Assembly: GCA_049516635.1 (NCBI GenBank)
Contig: JBEKSX010000023.1
Span: 1-32,575 of the forward strand
DNA: 32,575 nt
DNA from: JBEKSX01 sp049516635
GTDB lineage: Bacteria; Bacteroidota; Ignavibacteria; Tepidaquicellales; OLB5
Reading direction: 5' to 3'
A program made the translations under genes and the position numbers. This document shows positions 8,105-16,400 of this stretch, one piece after another. Each line of letters opens with the position of its first letter. The first letter of the stretch is position 1. Below the pieces are notes generated by a model. That model was not told where the DNA came from, did not search any database, and worked only from the letters and a program-made list of their open reading frames with translations.

Positions 8105-9376
8105 CTATCTCAGAATATTTGCATTCCTTTCAGCACCTACTGAAATAATCTTTATCTTTACGTCCAGGAAACTTGCTATGAACTGCAAATAGTTCTTACA
8201 TTTTTTTGGGAGATCTTTGTATTTTCGTATTTCACAGATACTTTCTTTCCAGCCCGGGAAGGCACTGTATACTGGAGTAACTTGTGATAGTTCTGTATAA
8301 CCGCATTCAGAATAGGTTATTTTTTGTTTTTCTAATCTATAACCTGTGCATACATATATTTTTTCCAGACCGCTAAGAATATCTAGTTTTGTTATTGCGA
8401 GATGATTTACATTATTTATCTGACAGGAGAACTTAACTGCTTCAAGATCCAGCCAGCCAATTCTTCTCGGTCTACCTGTAGTAGTACCGTATTCAGCACC
8501 TTTTTCACGTATAGTATCTGCCAGAGAATCGGTTATTTCGGTAGGTAAAGGTCCGCTGCCGACTTTAGATGTAAATGCTTTGACAACCCCTGTAACGTTT
8601 CGTATGGATTTTACAGGGATTCCCGAACCCGTATTTACTGAACCTATTACGGTATTTGATGCCGTAGAATACGGATATGGTGACCAGTCATTATCCAGCA
8701 TAATACCGTGTGCACCTTCTAGGAGGATGTTTTTACCCTTTGTAATAGCTTTTTGCAAAACTTTGTATGTATCCTTAACAAAAGGCTTTATCTTCTCTCT
8801 GTATACCTTATACTTTTCGAGTTCTTCGTTTATGTTGACAGGCTGAACGTCAAGCGTTTGAAGTATTTTATTTTTAATAGATGCCTGGAAAGTGAATTTT
8901 TCTGAGAATAGATTCCAGTTCATTAACTCATATATACGTATTCCGTTATAACATGCTTTATCGGCATAAGCAGGACCTATGCCTCTTTTAGTAGTGCCGA
9001 GTGAATTGCAGCCGCGTGCTTTTTCATATGCTTCATCGAGTGCTTTGTGATAGGGAAGTACAAGATGACATCTCGGGGAAATAATAAGTTTCTTCGTAAG
9101 GTCTACTTTCTCATTTTCGAGGACTGCTATCTCCTGAAGCAGCACTTCGGGATCGATTACGACACCGTTAGCGATCACTGCACAAACCTTTTTATGAAAA
9201 ATACCAGATGGGACAAGATGAAAGGAAAACTTTTTGTCTTTAAGAACAATAGTATGACCGGCATTATTCCCGCCGTGATACCTGACAACATAATCAACTT
9301 TCTCGGACAGCAGGTCAACGATCTTGCCCTTACCCTCATCACCCCATTGTAATCCAACAATTATATCTGCAGGCAT
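8105..9376 (-). CDS. purA: Adenylosuccinate synthetase
   Basis: Catalyses GTP-dependent joining of IMP and aspartate, the first committed step to AMP. The 423 residues match the family length. Visible signatures are VGLQWGDEGKGKIVDLL at the N-terminus (GTP loop GDEGKGK at about 12-18) and YHGGNNAGHTIV with the catalytic His. Further on come GTTKRGIGPAYADK, LLEGAHGIMLD, and the IMP/GTP region TTTGRPRRIGWLD and ITKLDIL. The ATG at 9376 has an AAGG about 8 bases upstream. It is the last gene of a minus-strand run after secD and secF, with a 43-base gap, and may be read from the same transcript although its function is unrelated. Confidence 0.97.
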   Translation of the reverse strand: MPADIIVGLQWGDEGKGKIVDLLSEKVDYVVRYHGGNNAGHTIVLKDKKFSFHLVPSGIFHKKVCAVIANGVVIDPEVLLQEIAVLENEKVDLTKKLIISPRCHLVLPYHKALDEAYEKARGCNSLGTTKRGIGPAYADKACYNGIRIYELMNWNLFSEKFTFQASIKNKILQTLDVQPVNINEELEKYKVYREKIKPFVKDTYKVLQKAITKGKNILLEGAHGIMLDNDWSPYPYSTASNTVIGSVNTGSGIPVKSIRNVTGVVKAFTSKVGSGPLPTEITDSLADTIREKGAEYGTTTGRPRRIGWLDLEAVKFSCQINNVNHLAITKLDILSGLEKIYVCTGYRLEKQKITYSECGYTELSQVTPVYSAFPGWKESICEIRKYKDLPKKCKNYLQFIASFLDVKIKIISVGAERNANILR

Positions 9377-9419
9377 AATTTACCTTAGTATGAAAATTTG
9401 ATTAAAAAAAGATCTGATC

Positions 9420-10358
9420 TTATGCTTTGCTTAAAGCCGGTTTTAACTTGCGCTTTTGATGTGCTTTTTTTATGTCAACAACAAATGCACTGGCTATATA
9501 CACTGAAGAATATGTTCCGGTAACAACACCAACCAGAAATGTGAAAGCGAAGCTTCTGTTCACTTCACCGCCAAACATGAAAAGAATAAGCACCGTTAAA
9601 AACACGGTTCCGCTGGTTATGATTGTTCTGCTAAGAGTGGTATTAACGCTCTTGTTCATAACCTTCAGAATGTCTTCATTCTTGTATAACTTGATATTCT
9701 CACGGATCCTGTCGAAAACGATAACGGTATCATTTGTGGAGAAACCTATTAGAGTAAGAAACGCGGCTACCATGGTTTGAGACAGCTCAAGATTCAGTGA
9801 AGGAAAAAGGGCGTCAAAGACCGCAACAGCCCCAATTGTAATAAGAACATCATGGAACAGAGCAATAACAGCCCCCAGAGCGTAAATAAATTCGAATCTT
9901 AACGCAAGATATATCAGGATAGCAATCAAAGAAAATAAGGTAGCATATATAGCGCTCATCCTGAGTTCTTTTCCAATTTTGGGTCCCACCTTATCGATCC
10001 TCAATACTTCGAAATTATTTCCCGGGAAATTCGTTTTTAATCCTTCTTTAATCTTATCTGAAACTATTGTGCCTTCTCCCTGTTCGGGTGTTTTAATCAG
10101 AATGTCTTTTTCGCTTCCCATAGTTTTTATTTCACTTCCTGCAAGTCCTATCTTATCCATCGAATTTCTTACATCCTGTATGGGGACATCATTCTGGAAC
10201 CTGACGAGAATTTCTGTTCCTCCCTTAAAATCAGTACCGAGGGGAATTCCTCTGAGGAGAAAAATAGTGAATCCGATAACGATCAAGGTTAATGAAAGTA
10301 TATAAAAGAATCTCCTTTTACCAAGGAAGTCGATATGTAAGTTATGAAGGAATCTCAT
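9420..10358 (-). CDS. secF: Protein translocase subunit SecF
   Basis: Works with SecD as the proton-driven accessory that pulls exported proteins through SecYEG. The 312 residues have the SecF layout. There is a first membrane segment at about 18-36 and a periplasmic domain opening with IPLGTDFKGGTEILVRF. Five more membrane segments follow, with the conserved ALFHDVLITIGAVAVF and LTLIGFSTNDTVIVFDRIREN. The end is basic (KKAHQKRKLKPALSKA). It follows secD by 15 bases. SecD and SecF are separate genes here; several Bacteroidota carry them fused. Confidence 0.95.
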   Translation of the reverse strand: MRFLHNLHIDFLGKRRFFYILSLTLIVIGFTIFLLRGIPLGTDFKGGTEILVRFQNDVPIQDVRNSMDKIGLAGSEIKTMGSEKDILIKTPEQGEGTIVSDKIKEGLKTNFPGNNFEVLRIDKVGPKIGKELRMSAIYATLFSLIAILIYLALRFEFIYALGAVIALFHDVLITIGAVAVFDALFPSLNLELSQTMVAAFLTLIGFSTNDTVIVFDRIRENIKLYKNEDILKVMNKSVNTTLSRTIITSGTVFLTVLILFMFGGEVNRSFAFTFLVGVVTGTYSSVYIASAFVVDIKKAHQKRKLKPALSKA

Positions 10359-10373
10359 TTTCTGTTAGTAAAG

Positions 10374-12422
10374 TTATCCGAAATTAATTTGCGTTCTGCC
10401 CTTCTCAGTCATTACATCGAATATTATTCTCGTTATGACGATAGCAGTAAATAGGTTTGCGATCAATCCGATAATCAGAGTCAGCGCAAATCCCTGTATC
10501 GGACCTGTACCGAATTGATAAAGAATGATACCCGTTATGATAGCCGTCACATGCGAGTCAATAATGGCTGAGAATGCTTTTTTATATCCAATCTCGATAG
10601 ATGTTTTCATAGGTTTTCCGGTTGCAAGTTCCTCGCGTATTCTCTCGTATATAAGGACATTAGAGTCAACAGACATACCGATAGTTAGAATAAGTCCGGC
10701 AATACCGGGTACTGTTAAGGTTGCTTTAAAGCTTGCCATAACCCCCATCACAAAGAACATATTGAAGATTAAAGCTAAGTCAGCTACAGCTCCTCCAAAA
10801 CGGTAATATATAACCATAAACAAAGCAACCAGTATGAGTGCAAAAAGTGATGAATAAACTCCTTTATTAATGGAATCTTCACCAAGAGATGGTCCAACAG
10901 TTCTTTCTTCGATGATCTTTAACGGAGCGGGAAGGGCGCCTGCTTTTAAGACTATTTCGAGAAGCTTCGCTTCTTGGATATTTGCCATACCTTCTATCTG
11001 TGAGCTGCCGCCCGTAATTTTATTACGTACCACAGGAGCTGAATAGACAACATGATCCAGAACAATAGCAATTCTTTTATTTATGTTGGCACCGGTTATT
11101 CTTGCCCAATCTGCAGATCCATCGCTGTTCATCTCCATGTAAACAACCGGTGTATTATTGGTCGGGTCAATATTAGATCTTGCATTGACTACCACTCCTC
11201 CGGTGAGTTCGGGTTCCTTTTTCAAGGAATAGATCTGGTAAATTCGCTCACCTTTGTCAATGAAGTCAGGTCTGTTTGACCACAAGAATTCCATGTCGGA
11301 AGGGATCAGATCCTGTATTTCTTTTTTATCAAGAATCTTTTGCACCGTTTGTTTATCGGATTCCCTGACGAGCCAGGTAATGCTACCGTCTTTGTATTGC
11401 TGTGCACGAACCAGATAGAACCATGGATGCTTTATCTTGAACTGTTCTTCGGTCAGTTTCGTTGTATCTTCTTCCTGGGGTGTCCCGGTATCGGACGTCG
11501 ATGTAACGGATTCATTATTCTTACCAGTATCTTTCTTAGTCAGGTTCTTTTTGGAAGTATCTTTTTTTGAGTTATCTTTTTTAGAGATATCTTTTTTTGT
11601 GTCCTTTTGGATAACTTTTGCGGTATCAGGATTTTCTTTTTTACCGGCTACGCTCAAAGTATCTTTTTTGATGGGTTCTTTTTTGACCTTACTCAACGAA
11701 TCGGCTCTGTTGAGTGAATCCAGGTTTCCTCCACTCAGGTAAGTGTCAATCTTTTCCATAACCTTGAGAGCGATTTGTGGGTCTATAACCAGCTTGAATT
11801 CTAGAAGAGCAGTACCTTGCAATAATTTTCTTACATCTTCAACATTGCTTACACCCGGTAATTCTACAACTAACCGGTTCCCGCCTTTTTTCTGTATGAC
11901 GGGTTCGGATACGCCGTACTGGTCAATACGATTGCGGACCACCTGTATGGCGCGGTCTATCGAATTATCAACCTCATTTTTCAGGTCAGACCTTATCTTT
12001 GAGTCATCATCTCTGATCTCGCCGTAGTATGCCTTGAGTGATAGACCTTTAGCGGTCAGCTTTCCCTCAAAAATATCTATCAAGTTCTCATCAGAGTTCT
12101 TTGATAATTCTATCGCATCGTCCAAGATATTGTTAAAGTTATCATCTTTTCTCTTTGCCAGGTCCTGAAGCAGTTTTGCGACGTCAACTTCCATAATGAC
12201 ATACATGCCTCCCTGGAGATCCAGTCCAAGCTTGATCTTGTCATCTCTGGCTTTCATTATCGACGCTTTATTTTTATCAAAAAAAGCTGCACTGTCCTGT
12301 GCATTTTTCAACTGAGCTATATCTTTGTTAAATTCGTGGTCTTTATATGTCGGGTAGAGGAAATAAAAAGCAAGCGCCAGGAAGAGTAATGTGACGAAAA
12401 TTCTAAAGCGGTTTTTTTTCAA
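10374..12422 (-). CDS. secD: Protein translocase subunit SecD with a Lys/Asp/Thr-rich insert
   Basis: Partner of SecF in Sec-dependent export. It has 682 residues, longer than the roughly 615 of E. coli SecD. Features in order are an N-terminal membrane segment at about 7-25, the P1 domain with LGLDLQGGMYVIMEV and VVRNRIDQYGVSEP, and a low-complexity insert at about 230-325 containing repeated KKDTSKK-like units. After the insert come the rest of the periplasmic domain (LTGGVVVNAR and INKRIAIVLDHVVYSAP) and the membrane block with TVPGIAGLILTIGMSVDSNVLIYERIREEL. The start codon is TTG; no ATG near it gives the correct N-terminus. A possible promoter lies about 57 bases upstream. Confidence 0.95.
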   Translation of the reverse strand: MKKNRFRIFVTLLFLALAFYFLYPTYKDHEFNKDIAQLKNAQDSAAFFDKNKASIMKARDDKIKLGLDLQGGMYVIMEVDVAKLLQDLAKRKDDNFNNILDDAIELSKNSDENLIDIFEGKLTAKGLSLKAYYGEIRDDDSKIRSDLKNEVDNSIDRAIQVVRNRIDQYGVSEPVIQKKGGNRLVVELPGVSNVEDVRKLLQGTALLEFKLVIDPQIALKVMEKIDTYLSGGNLDSLNRADSLSKVKKEPIKKDTLSVAGKKENPDTAKVIQKDTKKDISKKDNSKKDTSKKNLTKKDTGKNNESVTSTSDTGTPQEEDTTKLTEEQFKIKHPWFYLVRAQQYKDGSITWLVRESDKQTVQKILDKKEIQDLIPSDMEFLWSNRPDFIDKGERIYQIYSLKKEPELTGGVVVNARSNIDPTNNTPVVYMEMNSDGSADWARITGANINKRIAIVLDHVVYSAPVVRNKITGGSSQIEGMANIQEAKLLEIVLKAGALPAPLKIIEERTVGPSLGEDSINKGVYSSLFALILVALFMVIYYRFGGAVADLALIFNMFFVMGVMASFKATLTVPGIAGLILTIGMSVDSNVLIYERIREELATGKPMKTSIEIGYKKAFSAIIDSHVTAIITGIILYQFGTGPIQGFALTLIIGLIANLFTAIVITRIIFDVMTEKGRTQINFG

Positions 12423-12479
12423 TCTTGTATCTTAAAATGTATGAATTCTCTAATTTATTGCAATATTTCATTGTAAACA

Positions 12480-12510
12480 CAAATATAATTCCCATATCAA
12501 TAATAATCAA
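12480..12510 (-). promoter_or_regulatory. Possible Bacteroidota-type promoter of secD-secF(-purA)
   Basis: On the minus strand TATATTTG (12487-12480) fits the -7 box TAnnTTTG known for Bacteroidota sigma-70. A TTG (12510-12508) lies 20 bases further upstream as a -33 element. The distance to the secD TTG start is 57 bases. The region is AT-rich, so chance occurrence is possible. Confidence 0.35.
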
Positions 12511-12715
12511 TGAAGAATTGAATTTAGACGTGGAAAACTAAAAATAGCATGACTTAACCCATTGTTTCCTGCTTTAATTATTTTATTATTTATAGTTAAT
12601 AAAAGGATTATTTTTTTTCATTTGATACTACAAAATTTTATTTTGTAAAAATAAGAGCTAATTCATGAATGATCAATAAACGGCGAGGTCAAAAATCTGA
12701 ATGTAGCTTTTTGAA

Positions 12716-12792
12716 TATACCGCTTTTCTTGGTGAGCGAGGGGACACGCTCCCAGAGTCCGCCTAAGGCGGAAACTCCCTAGACCTTCTGGG
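12716..12792 (-). pseudogene. Relic of a second tRNA-His 3' end, with new hairpins
   Basis: The segment 12716-12745 repeats 12835-12863 almost exactly. It matches the last 15 bases of the tRNA-His gene plus the first half of its terminator (TATACCGCTTTT). Beyond those 15 bases no tRNA body is present. Instead there are GGGA/TCCC (12741-12744 with 12750-12753), the palindrome TCCGCC-TAA-GGCGGA (12758-12772), and an enclosing stem CCCAGA (12751-12756) with TCTGGG (12787-12792). The 5' acceptor strand is missing, so it cannot be a tRNA. It may be a scar of integration at the tRNA 3' end or a dispersed repeat. The rest of 12423-12848 shows no gene. Confidence 0.65.
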
Positions 12793-12819
12793 CAAAGTAG
12801 ACATAATCTTTAATAAATA

Positions 12820-12847
12820 AAAAAGCGGTAATTTTATACCGCTTTTT
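12820..12847. terminator. Strong terminator after tRNA-His
   Basis: AAAAAGCGGTA (12820-12830) and TACCGCTTTTT (12837-12847) form a perfect 11-pair stem with a 6-base loop and A/T tracts on both sides. On the minus strand it begins 2 bases after the tRNA-His 3' end. Confidence 0.85.
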
Positions 12848-12848
12848 G

Positions 12849-12924
12849 GGTGAGCGAGGGGACTCGAACCCCCGACCCTCAGGGCCACAACCTGATGCTC
12901 TAACCAAACTGAGCTACGCTCACC
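12849..12924 (-). tRNA. tRNA-His (GTG)
   Basis: A 76-base cloverleaf on the minus strand. The acceptor arm GGTGAGCG pairs with CGCTCACC, which includes the encoded extra G at -1 opposite C73, the identity element of tRNA-His. The D arm begins GCTC, the anticodon loop is TTGTGGC (anticodon GTG), and the T arm has GGGGG-TTCGAGT-CCCCT. CCA is not encoded. It lies downstream of tRNA-Arg and directly after the truncated Arg copy, and is closed by a strong terminator. Confidence 0.95.
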
Positions 12925-12926
12925 AT

Positions 12927-12985
12927 GAACTCTGCACGCCCACCAGGAATCGAACCTGGAACCTACCCGCTTTTGGCGGGTCGCA
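12927..12985 (-). pseudogene. Truncated tRNA-Arg copy with a replaced anticodon arm
   Basis: Forty bases (12927-12966) are identical to 13010-13049, covering the T arm and 3' acceptor of tRNA-Arg and 8 bases beyond its 3' end. The next 17 bases (12965-12981) align exactly with the anticodon arm of the intact gene but have another sequence. ACCCG pairs with CGGGT around the minus-strand loop CCAAAAG. C instead of U at position 33, and the lack of any D arm or 5' acceptor strand, rule out a working tRNA. It lies between tRNA-Arg and tRNA-His and would be in their transcript. Confidence 0.75.
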
Positions 12986-13017
12986 TGCTATAGTCTAATT
13001 GTATTTTAAGAACTCTG

Positions 13018-13091
13018 CACGCCCACCAGGAATCGAACCTGGAACCTACAGCTTAGAAGGCTGTCGCTCTATCCGATTGAGCTATGGGCGC
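13018..13091 (-). tRNA. tRNA-Arg (TCT)
   Basis: A 74-base cloverleaf on the minus strand. The acceptor GCGCCCA pairs with TGGGCGT, the D arm begins GCTC, the anticodon arm is ACAGC-CTTCTAA-GCTGT (anticodon TCT, reading AGA/AGG), and the T arm is CCAGG-TTCGATT-CCTGG. The discriminator is G. Position 72 appears to be T, making a G1-U72 pair where related tRNAs have G-C. CCA is not encoded. Confidence 0.93.
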
Positions 13092-13160
13092 TTCAAAGAT
13101 AATATTTCAATAAATACTGAATTTTGGATTACAATAATAGATATTTCTTAAAATACATTC

Positions 13161-13177
13161 AATTCAAATATTGAATT
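13161..13177. repeat. Short perfect inverted repeat between semiSWEET and tRNA-Arg
   Basis: AATTCAA-ATA-TTGAATT, seven pairs with a 3-base spacer, followed at 13186-13193 by the palindrome TTACGTAA. The position after the sprA-semiSWEET pair and before the tRNA genes would suit a weak terminator or a regulator site. It is AT-rich and there is no T-tract, so its role is open. Confidence 0.3.
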
Positions 13178-13206
13178 CAGTCTAATTACGTAAGTATTAA
13201 GTGTAT

Positions 13207-13464
13207 TTATCCGTATTTTATTTTTAAAATCAATATAAATGTGATAAAGATAAGGGATACTGAATTAGCTGTAATAATGGGAAGGCTTGATATAAGCAAT
13301 CCGTAACATAACCACGCGATCAAACCAAGGTCTATCATTATCAGCATCGTGAGCGAAAGACCTTTTGTTTCTTTAGTCCTTATTGTCCTAATGGACTGAG
13401 GCAGGAAAGCAAATGTTGTTAAGAAAGCCGCCGCAAATCCGATCAATAGTATATAAAAATCCAA
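13207..13464 (-). CDS. SemiSWEET-type sugar transporter (PQ-loop)
   Basis: An 85-residue membrane protein of the bacterial SemiSWEET family, half-size relatives of eukaryotic SWEETs that work as dimers and let sugars pass. There are three hydrophobic segments at about 4-22, 38-58 and 62-82. The family signature is AFLPQSIRTIRTKETKGLSL at about 19-38, including the Pro-Gln of the PQ motif and the basic loop before helix 2. The start is TTG (no ATG available); the length is right for the family. It begins 5 bases after the sprA stop, so it is likely translated from the sprA transcript, though no functional tie is known to me. Confidence 0.88.
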   Translation of the reverse strand: MDFYILLIGFAAAFLTTFAFLPQSIRTIRTKETKGLSLTMLIMIDLGLIAWLCYGLLISSLPIITANSVSLIFITFILILKIKYG

Positions 13465-13469
13465 TAATA

Positions 13470-16400
13470 TTATTGTATTGTAAGTTTAAGATCAAGCCCT
13501 GCTTCGTTTGATGTTGTGGTCGGGATCTGCAAGGAACCCTGCGTAGGCTGGATCTTTGTATATTTATAGAACAACTGTATACTAACATTTTTGGTCAGTG
13601 CATACTGGATCGAGGGATTCAATGACGTGGAAATAGAACCGCTTGTCTGAGCTGCATCGTTCCACTGTTGATCGACTAAATTTAAGGTACGCGGATCATT
13701 ATTTGTTCTTGTGTATGAGAATGAAATTGATACATCATTGTCAAGAGTTAATCCGAATAAAGGAATTTTAAAACCGGATTTAGTGTAGCTTGCATTAATT
13801 GCCAGATCAGTGGTATTTGTAATATTTATCAAGAGTGAAGACGGAGTAAGATCATAATTATTTGTTTTATTTAGCTTGAAGGATGCAGTTAAATTTCCTC
13901 CTTGGATCTGTTTGAAGCCAACATTGATCCCTATCAAAGGCGAAAAGCCGGAAGTGAGGCTTTGTGAAGATACAAATTCGGGCTGACTTGCATTATATTG
14001 TAGTACCTTTTTGTAGTCACATGAATATGAATTCTCCAGGCTAATAGAGCTGGCAAAATTTTGGAACATTTCAAATTTTTCAAGCCCGTTTAATGTGATA
14101 GTCCACGAAGGGAATGGAAATGAAACAACACTTTTCTCGAATGAATCGGCTATTTCAGCTGATATGTTCGGGTCCTGAGGAGCTGGTTTTGCGAGATTGT
14201 TTACTATATTTGTTCCGAAAATAAAGCTTGGACGGGTTAGAGTCCTGACATTATATATACTTGTGGGTAAACCTAAATTTCCGAGGGAATCAGTGACATA
14301 TCCTAATTGATTGTTAGTTGCCCAGGATTGTTTATATGTGAAGTTTATCTTCAGGTTATTCGGAAATATTGGATTAATGAAAGTACTCAAATTAATTGAA
14401 TTTGTAAGACCCTCCTGATCCTGTAATTGCAGGTTAGGAACCCTGGTTCCGGGATAATTTGTCCAACCGAGCTGGAACGAACGCGAAGGACCATAATTTT
14501 CTTTTGTGTTCCAGTAAGTCCAGAAATTGGCAAACCCCGGTCTCCCATTTACACCACCATCTGCTACTGTATGGCTTTGAGAGAATGTCAGGCTAAATTG
14601 ATCAGGGACGAATGTTCTTAGGAGTTTTAGAACATCAGCTAAACTTTGCTGCTGGTTCTGGAACATCGGAGATGAGCCTCCTTCAAACTTGTTAGGCTGA
14701 TCGCTTCCTTTTAAGAGGTCGAAGAACTGTTTCAGTTTAATGTAAGATGATGCCTGGAAATCACTCGTAAAACCTACTGAGCTTCCCAGGTTAGCGCTTG
14801 AAAGCGATGGCGCCCATCCATATTGAGACCTGTAAGATGTAGTTATATCTACGAAGTTTTTAAAAACCGGAATATTAAATTTTGGAGTAATATTAATCGT
14901 CTGCGAATAACTAAGGTCTCTTCCGAAATTTATCAATGCATTATGGAAGAAAATATCCCTCAGTATCTGACTGTTATTTCTCTGGAGTCTCAAACTGTCA
15001 CTTGTAGTCTCAAGATATGTCAGGTCACTTCCTGCATTAAAAGCATAATTGCCTGTTAGATCAACGATCCAGTTTTCAATGAATTTCCATTCAAGACTGA
15101 AATTCCTGTTTATTGCAAAATTACGAGTGGTCGGATTTGGCTGAAATTGGCCTCTAAGAGTTTGATCACCATGATTTCTCGTAAAATTTGCACCGATAGC
15201 AAGGTTGTTTGAAAATAGTGGCATCAAAGGAAAGAAAGGGAAGAAGAAATATAGTTTTGCATTTTTATAATCATCACCGAGTGGAAGCAGCTTACCAATG
15301 CTAAGATTAAGTTTATCCAGGAGCTTAAGATTCGAAGTCATACCGATTGTACCTCCCATATCCCATTGATATATGCTTTGCGATTCCGGGCTTCGTTCCG
15401 TGGTGGAATTCTTGTAGAAACTAATCTCTAATTTATTCAGCATTTCCTGCACGAAAAAATTATCACCGGGTAAAGTAAATTTCATACCATTTACAGCAAA
15501 CCTATTGGTTACAATCAGTGTTTGAGAAGCGATCCTTACCTGGTCGGAGGCATATTGGGCATATGAAGGATCATTCGGGTTTTGTGCCAGAACAGTACGG
15601 TACTTGTTTTGAGCTGCTGTTTCCATGTCTATGTCTGTATTCGGCAGAAAAAGAGGTTTTTGGTAGCTTTCGGAATGCTCGAATGTAATGGGTATAGTAA
15701 AGAAGTCCTTAAACTTAATTGACAGCCAAGAAGAGAGTAATGAGTTCAGGATCTTATGCAGGTTAAGTGTTCCGGAAAAATCCCATGAATTTGAATTTAT
15801 CCTGCTTCCGAAACGATCCTCGAGCGAGTGGAAATTAGGATCTACTTTTGAATAACTGAAATTCAGGTTACCGAAGTCGGCTATCTTGAGTGCTGCGCTA
15901 ATATTATATGCATAACCGCTCTTATCATTTGTTTTTAAAACTCTCATTTCATTAAACCATACAGAGCCGGTAAGTGGATAAGGAATAGATGAGTTGTGGT
16001 TGTTAATAACACCGAGCGATATCTGTGTAATATTACCTATTGTAGGACTCCCCAGAACGCCGTATTTTGAACCTGGCGGACCGTTAGGTACCGGTATGTA
16101 TACCGGAATTGTAACAATCGAATCCCGAACTTGTTTGACCTGTGTGATATCAGATAAATTGATTGAAACTTCATTTAACGTATTCCATGGTTGTCCCGGC
16201 CTTTGATCAGGATGCAATGGTGCACGGTATTCATAATAATTGGCTGAATCACTACCTAATCGTATAACCATAGCAGCGTCGTAATTTCCTGTATCCACGT
16301 ATCTGAAAGAAGGATCACCATTTACGAACAATTTTAATATTTTATAATTCAACAGGTCTATCGGTTTTGTATTGAAAAACTTGGTTGCAAATTTTGCCTG

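Noticed and set aside
12965..12981. Functional tRNA with anticodon AAA in the truncated Arg copy
   Set aside because: Position 33 is C instead of U, and the D arm and 5' acceptor strand are absent.
12716..13091. CRISPR-like or integron-like array suggested by repeated blocks and hairpins
   Set aside because: The repeats are pieces of two tRNA genes, not regularly spaced units; no cas or integron integrase genes are present.
13094..13101. CAAAGATA before tRNA-Arg, TAnnTTTG on the minus strand
   Set aside because: It lies only 2 bases from the mature tRNA 5' end, so transcription would start inside the tRNA.
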